Below the pieces are notes generated by a model. That model was not told the origin of the DNA and did no database searches. It was given only the letters and a program-made list of their open reading frames with translations. Below, in pieces: positions 57,401-64,000 of a stretch of DNA of 64,000 nt; positions within the stretch are counted from its first letter, which is position 1, and each line of letters begins with the position of its first letter. The translations under genes and the position numbers were made by a program. Origin of the DNA: Mactra quadrangularis (taxonomy: Eukaryota > Mollusca > Bivalvia > Venerida > Mactridae). Where the stretch lies: positions 31,167,399 to 31,231,398 of the forward strand of contig CM046311.1 in the NCBI GenBank assembly GCA_025267735.1, in the 5' to 3' direction.

Positions 57401-58278
57401 TTTGATTTCGGTGATTTTACTACCTACGCGAGGCGATGCACGTAACGGTTACAAAAAATAGTTCTTGTAGTATACACACAGATCTTTGTCTAAACATATT
57501 TATTTGTTTTAAATTGAACCAAATATTGTTCATCGGTAACATTAAAATGTGTAATTTCAAATTTATGGACTATAAACGAAACTTCAGTCATCGCCTAAAC
57601 GATCGTGTACTTGTTTACATAGTTTCAAAATGACACCTAAATATGTCCGAGGTTATTCGTAGTGAATGGCCGAGGATGTTCCAAATGCCTAGTCCACCTC
57701 TGGTGTGTATCACTAAATATATGATTGTTCTATGGCATGAATTATTTTTTGTTGGGTTAAACGCTGCAGTAACACATTGTATAGGTAATATTACGGCAGT
57801 CAGTCAACCTACTCACTATACCTGGAAAGGCTAATCTCTGGATTTAGCTTTTAACCAGTTAGTGCATACTTCAGTCTGTGACTGACAACTACCCAACATG
57901 ATTTAGAAATAGTGGAAGGAGGAGAAAGGTCATAGAAATTATTTCATGTCAACACAAGTAATCCTGGGGATCAAAATTACAACCCCTCAATCAGAAGACA
58001 TATGCGCTATCAAATGAGCCAGTCAGGAGGCTATAGCCTGAATATAACTGATTACATAATTTAATTAGTCTGAGGCCAAAGGGCTGTTGGGACAGCCCAA
58101 TGACAGTGAGATCAATCTTATGAGTACATGATTTAGTTAGACACAAATAAACCCAAATTAAAATATCTATCAAATTATAATTATTAAAATCAAATAATAA
58201 AGTTATCATCTACAGTTTGCAATATTTTTTGTTTACCAAATAAATATCTAGGAGGCCTAACAAATTCTCCTTTGAGAC
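30439..58278 (-). CDS. STKLD1: STKLD1-like: kinase C-lobe plus armadillo-type repeats, 5' end missing
   Basis: Minus-strand exons, all GT-AG with matching phases: 58278-58237, 55847-55654, 54623-54550, 54158-54049, 52747-52724 (24-nt microexon), 49925-49784, 48872-48775, 42803-42742, 42017-41951, 41273-41145, 40532-40404, 39671-39540, 34510-34358, then 33227-33148 or 32081-31999, and 30564-30439 (stop). About 520 aa. It opens in a kinase activation segment (FVRPPRYLFASLNYMAPEV), then SDIWSLGCVLFEL and a C-lobe end (SDSLIKVLSCMLKKN), a linker, and ~350 aa of helical repeats (LAAASLLMALAAN, LCSVCLNALWGLT, VVKNACLALASLV). N-lobe, HRD and DFG exons were not found upstream. Human STKLD1 has the same order (kinase then ARM) and sits by the surfeit genes. 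ULK4 or another kinase-ARM protein is the alternative. Confidence 0.75.
30616..30736. mobile_element. MITE with AGGAGCTTGACATTCTGTAT ends
   Basis: Left AGGAGCTTGACATTCTGTAT and (inverted) right AGGAGCGTGACATTCTGTAT, 19 of 20 matching. 121 bp in the last intron of the STKLD1-like gene. Confidence 0.78.
31620..31760 (-). repeat. Degenerate ~33-bp tandem repeat with AGGTCAAAGGTTA
   Basis: Four to five units of (A)AATGAGGTCAAAGGTTGAAA, including GGGTCAAAGGTTA and AGGTCAAAGGTTA, i.e. DR1-like pairs of AGGTCA half-sites. More copies of AAGGTCAAGGTCA follow at 32108-32155. Intronic. The rest of 30740-31998 is AT-rich and unassigned. Confidence 0.6.
31999..32081 (-). other. Alternative exon B of the STKLD1-like gene
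   Basis: 83 nt between ...CACACAG and GTAAGA. Entered with the G left over from exon 34510-34358 it reads DDVRAEMVHLNIGPNLLSEI then FKRFKENV and leaves phase 0. Read after exon A instead, the frame begins ATG ATG TAA and stops at once, so A and B cannot be spliced together. Confidence 0.8.
33148..33227 (-). other. Alternative exon A of the STKLD1-like gene
   Basis: 80 nt between TTTTTATTAG and GTGAGG, entered with the same G it reads AEICTDLSSFNIRPQILEVE then KKFRTNQ and leaves phase 0. It aligns with exon B (NI-P--L-E--K-F--N), so one arose from the other by tandem duplication. Introns between and around hold no other gene; 32700-33120 has only short AACCAGTCCCTAGTCC repeats. Confidence 0.8.
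33392..33577. mobile_element. Small inverted-repeat element (CAACTGTCAGTTG family), best copy
   Basis: Left CAACTGGCAGTTGTACATAC, ATTAACCCCACTGATTTAAA, TACTC; right (inverted) CAACTGTCTTTGGTGCATGC, ATTAATCTTGCTGATTTAAA, TACTC. Inverted arms of ~45 bp in a 186-bp element, no ORF. Confidence 0.8.
33706..33924. mobile_element. MITE with ATACCCCCGC ends
   Basis: Begins ATACCCCCGCC and ends GCGGGGGTAT, the right end itself a hairpin (TATACCCCCC...GGGGGTATA). Contains ACGGACGGACGGACAAGGG. The same ends bound the larger element at 42939-45815. Confidence 0.75.
34671..34862 (+). mobile_element. tRNA-derived SINE, family A, copy 2
   Basis: A box TAGTGGTTAGC (34682-34692), a decayed B-box region, body GTAGGTCAAACCCTATACAT, GTACTGGTGATAGAAAGTGT and AGGAAACCTATAGTAGGAAG, A-rich end. 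Homologous to 9171-9395. Confidence 0.82.
35042..38780. mobile_element. 3.7-kb element with long inverted ends, no transposase
   Basis: Left ATATGATGCGCAACGTGAGA then AAAGGGCCCTTA; right (inverted) ATATGATGCGCAACGCGAGA then AAAGGGCCCTTA: 32-bp ends with one mismatch. The 3.7-kb interior is AT-rich with no ORF above ~70 codons, so it is non-autonomous or decayed. It fills most of the intron 34511-39539. Confidence 0.75.
38810..38930. repeat. tRNA-like remnant
   Basis: ATGGGACTCAAACATGTATC and CTCCAACTGCGCTACAAGCC on plus are the complement of a tRNA-like A/B box pair; probably a SINE head fragment. 38931-39539 holds nothing else recognised. Confidence 0.4.
39672..42741. other. STKLD1-like introns between exons 39671 and 42742
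   Basis: Contains three exons listed in the gene entry and otherwise short AT-rich introns. Noted: a G-run (39767-39778), repeated GGGAGATAACT(T/C)ACCATCAAGAGA words (40230-40420) that partly copy the exon 40404 splice-donor region, and TACGAGGGGTGACTCAAAATTACG (42090-42113, cut here in two: TACGAGGGGTGA, CTCAAAATTACG), resembling a transposon end. Confidence 0.4.
43650..45440. repeat. Tandem/dispersed units with ATGGC-GCCAT palindrome
   Basis: At least seven copies of AAGATGGC(T/C)GC(C/A)AGTC(A/G)GCCAT followed by TTTGAATT. In the right-hand half (45110-45490) the copies lie in regular ~130-bp units with GTACACATCAACTGTAAACG and CCTGTGCAAAATTCTAT. Confidence 0.75.
44018..44487 (+). pseudogene. 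Two tandem C-terminal fragments of a non-LTR retrotransposon ORF2
   Basis: Frames 44018-44239 and 44239-44487 both read RCRIGHT-LTHSYLLKR, then CDEH, HVLLDCQDL and RDK-FKVNS, the (C-x2-C...H) tail found after the reverse transcriptase of RTE/Jockey-like LINEs. No reverse transcriptase domain remains. The tail sequence (GCGTAATATGACC, GCCGTAAAATCCAA) and short AATCAATCAATAAATCAATC repeats at 44725-44750 look like the LINE 3' end. The near-identical pair implies tandem duplication. Confidence 0.75.
45717..45771. repeat. (CCAA)n microsatellite
   Basis: About 13 CCAA units with one interruption (CAAACC), just inside the right end of the 2.9-kb element. Confidence 0.95.
45816..47298. other. Intron segment, mostly unassigned
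   Basis: A direct repeat GATGGGAGCCCGT(G/A) occurs at 45889-45920. 46290-46480 is richer in CpG (GGCGAACG, AGGGGCGTGTCTAA). 46735-46775 matches the end of the 390-bp dispersed repeat (13548, 55125). No exon of the STKLD1-like gene or other gene found. Confidence 0.4.
47299..47801. mobile_element. hAT-type MITE with 8-bp target duplication
   Basis: Ends CAGGGATGGGGTACTCGTAC and (inverted) CAGGGATGGGTCGAGTACTA; flanks AAGATGGT on both sides (47291-47298, 47802-47809). CAGGGATGGG ends and an 8-bp duplication fit the hAT superfamily. Interior is rich in AGTACT words, no ORF. Confidence 0.88.
48455..48720 (-). mobile_element. tRNA-derived SINE, family B, copy 1
   Basis: Minus strand: A box TAGCTCAGTCGGTAGCGC, B box GGTTTGATTCC, then body TGGTTAACAGCTAAATCCAT and ACAATGTGTTGCTACAGC. 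Copy 2 at 57750-58032 with a more decayed head. Ends 55 bp from exon 48775. Confidence 0.8.
48873..49783. other. Intron, unassigned
   Basis: AT-rich; CTGAGCTCA/TGAGCTCAG words near 49078 and 49135 face each other around a short loop region. No repeat with clear ends. Confidence 0.4.
49926..51117. other. Intron, with a CAGGGCT repeat fragment
   Basis: 49990-50165 resembles the CAGGGCTCG element at 55037-55605 (GCAGGGCTTAAAATTAATGT, AGCAGTAACAAGTTGCC). The rest is unassigned. Confidence 0.4.
51127..51477. mobile_element. Mutator-type MITE with 9-bp target duplication, copy 1
   Basis: Ends CATTAGGAACACCC and (inverted) CATTCGGAACATCC, followed by CGGCCATTCGC-type arms; flanked by TATCTGTGG at 51118-51126 and 51478-51486. 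351 bp, no ORF. Copy 2 at 57335-57687. Confidence 0.88.
51487..52723. other. Intron, unassigned
   Basis: A TATACATTAGAACTATGGCA / TATGTATTAGAACTATGGCA pair at 51530-51602 is a short direct repeat. Nothing else recognised before the 24-nt microexon. Confidence 0.4.
52748..54048. other. Intron with small repeats
   Basis: 52855-52930 contains GGTCCTGGGTTTGAACCTCA, an isolated tRNA B-box-like piece. 53270-53343 is a palindrome (GATGGGTCAATACAAAACTA and GATGGGTCGACATAAAACTA inverted). 53930-54035 has repeated CCATGG/TTGCTATGGTAA words. Confidence 0.5.
54365..54484. mobile_element. MITE with ATCATGGCAGACAG ends
   Basis: ATCATGGCAGACAGTTGAC and (inverted) ATCACGGCAGACAGTCAAC, 120 bp. Confidence 0.7.
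55037..55605. mobile_element. CAGGGCT-ended element containing the 390-bp repeat
   Basis: Left CAGGGCTCGATATCAAAGG, right (inverted) CAGGGCTGGACAATAAAG. Contains 55125-55495, the second copy of the dispersed repeat at 13548-13935, so that repeat may be the core of, or an insertion into, this element. Confidence 0.6.
55848..57334. other. Intron, unassigned
   Basis: Very AT-rich (55860-57320). No exon linking activation segment exons was seen and none is needed: exons 58278-58237 and 55847-55654 join in phase. TATATATATATC near 56511-56524 is simple sequence. Confidence 0.45.
57335..57687. mobile_element. Mutator-type MITE with 9-bp target duplication, copy 2
   Basis: Same ends and interior as 51127-51477; flanked by CCTAGTCCA at 57326-57334 and 57688-57696. 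353 bp. Confidence 0.88.
57750..58032 (-). mobile_element. tRNA-derived SINE, family B, copy 2
   Basis: Minus strand: decayed tRNA-like head (GGCTCATTTGATAGCGCATA) and body GTTAAAAGCTAAATCCAGAG, ACAATGTGTTACTGCAGC. Homologous to 48455-48720. Confidence 0.75.
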
Positions 58279-58366
58279 CTGTAAAATACATTGTAATATT
58301 GCAAGCAAAGGTTTCTTAGTACTAACATTTTCATAATGATCAAGGCAACAACTTCAGTAACCTCTT

Positions 58367-58510
58367 GCCCGTTTCCTAAGAATAGTGCAACCTAGCACTT
58401 TGTCCTCTGGTACCCGTCTTACAACTAAAGTAATAACTACATGTATGTGATATCAAATCGAGGGTACCAGGGGGCAAAGCCCTAGCTACCAATATGTTTA
58501 GGAAACGGAC
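58367..58510. mobile_element. Inverted-repeat element (GGTACC family), copy 2
   Basis: CCGTTTCCTAA and TTAGGAAACGG ends, CTCTGGTACCC and GGGTACCAGGGG inner arms, core TATGTGATATCAAATCGAGG. Lies just upstream of the first identified STKLD1-like exon. Confidence 0.7.
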
Positions 58511-59388
58511 AACTAATAACACACAAATATCTAGCAAAGGTAATGCTTATAGAATGATGTATTTAATTTAAGTTTTAAAAAAATCTTGTTTCTATACCTC
58601 AGTGCCTTTAACAAGAAAACTTGATATAAATTTTATTACATTTATGACTAGAGCATCTAATTGTTTTTATAGAAGACATATTTTAATTGGTTTTCTCATA
58701 TCACAAAAACAATATGGCACTATCATGAATTACGTAAAAAATGTCAATGTTTTCACAATAAAAGCTACGGTCGATATACCCAAATAAGAGGTATTCATTC
58801 TATATAATACTTGTATATTCCCCATTGAAATTAAATTGGACAGAAAATAATCAATTTAGTATACTTTTTCAATTCAAAATGAAATACATACATTACAAAC
58901 TAAGTTCATCTTTACAAATTCTATGTAAGCAATACTATACACGTATATAACGTGGCTTCAAACATTTTACATCAATTTATATGCCTACATAATTATATCC
59001 ATACAATACATGCAATGCTTACCATTTTGCTAGCGTAGAGGAAATTTATGAAAAATCAAGTTTCAGAGCATATAGTGACATGTGTGTGAAAATCCTTTTT
59101 TCCACTGGTCAAAAGTTTCTATTTTCAAAATGTTGAAGTTTTGATTGTTGGCTTCAAAATTCCTTCACACGAAAACTGAATCAATCAAATGTTAAACTAG
59201 GTCATGTGCAAAATAATTTGTGTAGCGGACAGACAGAAAACAAATTTTAACATTCCAACTTATTTGGACATTTTAAGACTAAGAAATGCAATAGTTATTG
59301 GCACTATTTTATTTTCTATGATTTTGCTGGTACAAGAATCTGATGGGAAAACAAGCGTCTGTTTACATTCTGAAGATGAGGAGACTAT
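58511..59388. other. Spacer upstream of the first identified STKLD1-like exon
   Basis: Searched on the minus strand for kinase N-lobe, HRD or DFG exons; none found. A possible ATG followed by GTAAGC (59025-59020) exists, but nothing connects it in phase to exon 58278. Confidence 0.4.
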
Positions 59389-59530
59389 GGGCATGTTCCG
59401 CAAGGAAATCGCTAGATAGCGCTTCGTCATCTGGTACCTTTCTTGCATTAAAAGTATTTACTATGTGACACCAAATCGAGGGTACCAGGGGCTGAAGCGC
59501 TATCTAGCGATTTCCTTGCGGAACGTGCCC
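59389..59530. mobile_element. Inverted-repeat element (GGTACC family), copy 3
   Basis: GGGCATGTTCCGCAAGGAAA, TCGCTAGATAGCGCTTC left and GGGCACGTTCCGCAAGGAAA, TCGCTAGATAGCGCTTC inverted right: almost perfect ~50-bp arms, so this copy is young. Confidence 0.85.
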
Positions 59531-59579
59531 TTTATACCATGTGTATTGAAATTGATTGTAATCCTATCATTAATATTAC

Positions 59580-59863
59580 AGGGGCAGATCCAGATTATTT
59601 TTTTTTTAGGGGGAGGGGGGGGTCCGAATTTTTTCTAGGGGGGGTCCAAACTTTCGAACCACAACCAGATTTTGCAGAATAACACAACATATTAATAATA
59701 AAAACAATGTAACCATTAAATCTATGTTAAGCACCAAGAATAATTGCTTCATGGTACTTAAAAATGACTTACAGTCCAGAAATACACTAGTGGACAGGTA
59801 CATTTTAGAAATTCTAGGGGGGGGGCAGACCCCCCCCCTACTCCCCCCCCGCTGGATCTGCCT
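59580..59863. mobile_element. MITE with GGCAGATCCAG ends and G/C runs
   Basis: AGGGGCAGATCCAG left, CTGGATCTGCC right; runs of G then of C inside the arms (59609-59645, 59815-59850) can pair. No ORF. The rest to 60214 is AT-rich with ATCATC repeats (60040-60115). Confidence 0.75.
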
Positions 59864-60247
59864 ATGTATTAATATATTAACATGTCATCATATACAGAGA
59901 TAACATTAATAAGTTATCTTATCAAAGTGGTTTCAGTTGAGGATCACATGTCAAAGAGGTTCATACCCCTTGCAAGTATAATTTCAAAAAATGCTAAAGT
60001 GTTGAAAAAAAAAATATTGATTACCATCCTAACCACCACCATCATCATCATCAATAATACTTTTTAATAATGATGCTGGGTGTGACAACAGTTTAATCAT
60101 CATCATCATAAATAATAATCTCTGATTATAAAGTTTGAAGTCACAAGTTTCCCTAGAAAACAAATTTCATAAGTCTAGACTCACACACCCCTTGCAAACT
60201 TTCATGAGCCTCCCATGTGTTTAGATAAAGATATTTCATTTAACAAA

Positions 60248-63200
60248 ATGGCTACTAGTAGGAGTGACTTGAATATGTCTGAAGAAACTTTTGAGTACAT
60301 TTGTACCCCTTGCGCCGAAGGTGATTTAATTAAAGAAGCTGTTAAGTATTGTATAGATTGTCAGCAATACTGTTGCAAGGATTGTTTAACTTCACATGAG
60401 CGGATTGCTGTGTTAAAAGGACATTCATTCCTTGATAATTCTTCTGTAAAGCCTAAAGGACAGCCGAGGTCGATTCCAGCACTTCCCACAAAACAATGCA
60501 GTAAACATGTTGGAATGATTATGTACATGTATTGCCAGGACCATGATGATGTTTGCTGCTACATTTGTGCAGCAGAAGATCATAGGTGAGTACATTTGTT
60601 ACATTCTAATTTTTGAACCCTTAGTCAAATACTTACTATTTATGCATGGTTGCCATGTTGGCCTCAAAGATTCAGGTTTTGGTCACCCAGAGAATAAAAT
60701 AGTATCTCCACACTCAGCTAGGAATATGATTTTGCTGGACTCATAAAAATAATCACAGTACCTTACTATTCTATTTGCTTAAATTTATTATGAATGTTTT
60801 TGCATAACTCACCAATCATAAATTGATTAATGTTGTTTTTACGTAATTCAAATTAAGTAGGACTTCTGTGGGAGCAGTACTGGTCCAGTGGTAGGATGCA
60901 CGCTCAGGGATCGAGAGGTCCTGGGTTTGAATCCCACCAGGGGCACTGCTAATTTCCTTGAGCAAGAAATTTACCTGCGATTGCTTCACTCCACCCAAGT
61001 GTAAATGGGTACCTGCCAGGGTGGTATAATTCCGCTGCGCCAATTTGTCAGCTGCACTAATAAGTGGAGTAAAAAGACTCCCATGGAAGATTGATAGATA
61101 CCAGTAGCCCAGTGACCAGGGGTAATTGCTGTAAAGTTGGTGAACATGCGTAAGCATGAAACTTAAGACTATAAAATGTAATTAAATTTTTTAATTACAT
61201 TTTTAGGACTCGGACAGGGACTTCAACTAAGTCTGCCTGTAATGTGAGGAACAATTATAAACTTGAAAATAAGTAGAATTTACAAAATAAGACTGCTAAA
61301 TCTATAAATAAAACTAATTATAACAAGCATCCATGTGAATGCATGTAGAATCATTTTCTACAGCCAGGGTAGTCATCATTTGTATACCTTTGGTCCCCCT
61401 ATTCGAAATTTCAGATGCCATGCATGTTACTTTGGGTCCATGTTTAAACCCCTAAGTGAATCTGTAATTCTCTTGTGCTGGGATGGCATAATGTATGCAG
61501 TAATGGAAATTAAATGCTGCCCTAGTACAAGAAAAATTAACATGTATAAAAATAAATCAGTTTGGGATTGCCAACAATTAACATAACAATTCATTTTCTA
61601 ACCAGTTTTACCTTCATATATTATCAGTGAAAATAATTCTTTATCTTATAATACCATTAGGTACACAACTTTAAGTGTACATTGTATAAAGCTATGTCAA
61701 TTGATATTCTAAAATTAAAAGGACCAAGTCGAGATACATGTATATATAATTGAAAACACCCAGTGTTCTTTTACTGCATTAGTTAGTGATACATTTTAAG
61801 GTGGGTCGGTACCTCGCTCGGTGAAAAAATGAAAAAAATATTATGTTCACCGATTATGATAAAAGTTGGCAGGCAGATACCTTCATGCCTCTTGTTTGTT
61901 TTTCTGGTAACCTTAGTGACGTTGTCGTTTTTTTCATGACGTCATGGACGTCACAATGGTTCGCGGTGAAATCAGGCAAGTAAGTACATTAAACCCACAA
62001 ATTTAAAGTATTGAATGTCCGAGGCAAATGATAATTATACCAAAATTTTCTAAAATATTGTTGCATACAATTATTTTGTTCTGATTATCTAAATATCACG
62101 ACAGTCGTAAAGATTGTACATTTCATCACTGAATTCAGGGTTTTCACGTCTAAAAGGTTTCGCCATTTGCCGAGTTATAGCGCTTATTTTCATATTAACA
62201 CAGAACAGTGGTCAAATTCTTCACTCGATTTTTGATAAGTACACACTTTTTGTGTCATTTTAATGAAATAAAAAAGGAAAGTGAACGTTCTCATTTTCAC
62301 AATTTCGCGTTCAAAGTAAAATTACCTTCATAACAACGACGTTAATATTATGTTGTGCTTTTTTTCACCAAGTAAGGTACCGACCCACCTTAAACAACAA
62401 TATATTAAGCATATTTATGTCATACTAAAAATAATAAAGATTCTGTTTTTGTGGTATTTTTATTTTTATGTCATGAGAAATTGAGTTAAATCACAGAGAA
62501 ATACTATAACAAAATTGGGTAATGTTTGGCTATTATAATGATAGACAAATTGAGTACTATACTTGTATTTCATACTTAACAACTTTTATATTTGCTGCCT
62601 GTTTTATTTGATTAGTTAACAACCATTGTAAATCTATTTGAATGTACTTCATGGATGGATTTGTAATAGATCCTATGTCATTGCATGATGTCTGCAGCTT
62701 CGAAAGTTTTAATGCGTGTATGTCTACTTTGTGCCAACAGCACGCCCTCTATCTTCTACCGACATTTTCGCATGATAACTATAGCTTCTGGTTTTAAAAG
62801 GTGTTTTTGAACGTATATATACTTACAGACTAGATTTGTGTAGATTTGTATGTACTCTACTTGTTGGTAGCAATTGCTAGGCAAAAAACTACACTGCACA
62901 TGCTTCATGAAAATAGCAAACTACATGTTTCACAATCAATTTTACAAACCATTTTTGTGTAGCTTATAGTAATTTGAAAGTTTTCTATGACTAAATATAT
63001 TACGACTAAATGTAAAGAAATAGTGGGTATTCAAATCTGTGCAGTAAGAAAAGTTGTTGAGTATATATTCAGTCATATTGACAAGGCTAGTTGTCCTTCT
63101 AACTGTCCTTATAGAGGTTTAGATCACATGACCAGACCCCGAGTTTGATTCAAGACTGCAGCCATCAATGCACACAAATTTCCTACATAGAGGGAGAAGT

Positions 63201-64000
63201 TGTCAGCTCCTTGTAAAAAGATAAAGGAGAACTAATTTAGGAAAGTTTCCACAAAAGATGGTTAGATGATTCAGCCCCTGTACATGACTAAATAAAAGGT
63301 TGATTAACCCCATAAGTTTCAATACAAAATATCATTTCAGATCATGCAAAGATGTCATGTCTGTCTCAGATAACATTGATAGCTTGTACAGCAAGACAGA
63401 GACATCTAGAGCTACATCAGAACTAAGCAATACTTTAGATACCTTGAACAAATGGCAAAGCAATACAGACAACTTTCTACAACAACTAGGAAATTCAAAA
63501 GTAACGGCAATACAAGCAGTCAAGGAGTACAGAATCAAAATGGAGGAATTTCTGAAAAAGCTTGAAGAAACATCCATTAAGGAAATTGAAGATGAATATA
63601 AGAAACTAGAATTGAAGATCCTTGAAGAAAGGAACAGATTTAAAGATCATGTCAAGGACTTGAAGAATCTTCAACAACTCTTTGCCAAAGCTTCAGACAA
63701 TATTGCTCAACTGTTTGTATGCACTAAGCTTGCACAGAAGAAGCGTACCAGCTTTGATGATGAATTGACAACATTCAGTCAGGCAGAAGTCAGATTCCAT
63801 CCCTCTGAAGAACTTGAATCATTCATGAAAAAGATGAAGCATTTAGGAATGGTTTCAGCTATCTTATCAAGTAAACACAACATGTATAAAGCTACCGAGA
63901 AACATGAGATGAATGTCAGACTAGAAGGAGATACATCCAACTATGCCTGCAGGATTACTGGATCATGTATCATGGCTGACACAGTAATATTCACAGACTG
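60248..64000 (+). CDS. TRIM-like B-box/coiled-coil protein, first two coding exons (partial)
   Basis: Exon 1 60248-60585, exon 2 from 63341 to the window end; CAT AG joins A TCA TGC in phase. Start taken at 60248 (AAAATGGCT, good context); an in-frame ATG at 60215 would add 11 residues. Residues ~14-58 form a first B-box-type zinc domain (CTPC, CIDC, CCKDC, H), ~87-115 a B-box 2 (C-x2-H, C-x7-D/C, CCYIC, H at the exon end). Exon 2 begins (HR)SCKDVMSVSD, then ~150 residues of predicted coiled coil (EFLKKLEETSIKEIEDEYKK). No RING is seen before the B-boxes. Such RING-less proteins, often ending in NHL or other beta-propeller repeats, are much expanded in bivalves and act in ubiquitin/immune or RNA-related roles; the C-terminus that would decide is outside the window. 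Confidence 0.82.
60871..61206 (+). mobile_element. tRNA-derived SINE with conserved central domain, copy 2
   Basis: Head GGTCCAGTGGTAGGATGCAC with B box GGTTTGAATCC, central GAGCAAGAAATTTACCTGCG and GTGTAAATGGGTACC, tail AAAATGTAATTAAATTTTTT. In the first intron of the TRIM-like gene; about 90 % like 11130-11453 by eye. Confidence 0.88.
61796..62393. mobile_element. piggyBac-type MITE with TTAA target duplication
   Basis: TTAA (61796-61799) then GGTGGGTCGGTACCT and, at the right, inverted GGTGGGTCGGTACCT before TTAA (62390-62393). The arms extend into GGTGAAAAAA. ~600 bp, no ORF. Confidence 0.88.
62394..63340. other. First intron of the TRIM-like gene, right part
   Basis: AT-rich, no recognisable repeat ends. 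Neither 61207-61795 nor this part shows a further exon on either strand. Confidence 0.45.

Noticed and set aside
59020..59050. First exon (ATG then GTAAGC) of the STKLD1-like gene
   Set aside because: It would leave phase 0, while exon 58278 needs an incoming single base, and it would supply none of the missing kinase motifs.
59204..59419. 71-codon plus frame
   Set aside because: Runs into the inverted-repeat element at 59389; no recognisable content.

Overview
The window looks like AT-rich nuclear DNA of an animal, most likely a bivalve mollusc. The evidence is spliced genes with GT-AG introns, ribosomal-protein introns packed with snoRNAs, tRNA-derived SINEs (one with a conserved central domain of the kind described in molluscs), many small inverted-repeat (MITE-like) elements, and a two-B-box/coiled-coil TRIM-like gene. 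No bacterial operon, CRISPR array or viral genome is visible. Species cannot be fixed from the sequence alone.

Layout. (1) 1-8.7 kb: a plus-strand snoRNA field interleaved with three arrays (and one decayed array) of a 24-bp satellite. It holds eight copies of one C/D snoRNA whose guide matches 18S rRNA around human G601, plus copies of guides also found in the RPL7A introns. Parts are inverted duplicates of RPL7A introns 4 and 6. (2) 8.7-12.1 kb: SINEs, a MITE family and a ~140-bp dispersed repeat rich in TGACCTTGACC. (3) 12.2-23.65 kb, minus strand: a complete seven-exon RPL7A (eL8, 267 aa). Its introns 3 to 6 carry about 20 snoRNA genes or copies (C/D guides for 18S and 28S rRNA and three H/ACA copies), including likely relatives of SNORD24 and SNORD36, which RPL7A also hosts in human. 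(4) 24.2-26.8 kb, plus strand: MED22, head-to-head with RPL7A as in the vertebrate surfeit locus. (5) 27.15-27.57 kb: an intronless SNAPC5-like gene, whose start lies 12 bases after the only AATAAA that MED22 could use. (6) 30.4-58.3 kb, minus strand: a 16-exon (15 per transcript) protein with a kinase C-lobe followed by armadillo-like repeats, best read as STKLD1, another surfeit-neighbourhood gene. Its kinase N-lobe exons are not found here, and two homologous phase-matched exons look mutually exclusive. (7) 60.25 kb to the end, plus strand: the first two coding exons of a B-box/coiled-coil (TRIM-like) gene that runs off the window. The long introns are filled with transposon relics, several with intact target-site duplications.

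How it fits together. RPL7A and MED22 share a ~0.6-kb divergent promoter with TCTCGCGA and ETS-type motifs and a pyrimidine-tract start on the RPL7A side. RPL7A makes a ribosomal protein and, from its introns, guides for rRNA modification. The plus-strand field looks like a second, duplicated and expanded source of the same guides. The least expected observation is that three separate snoRNA families each contain paralogues differing by exactly two bases at or next to the guide/box junction. This would move the predicted 2'-O-methylation site by two rRNA nucleotides.
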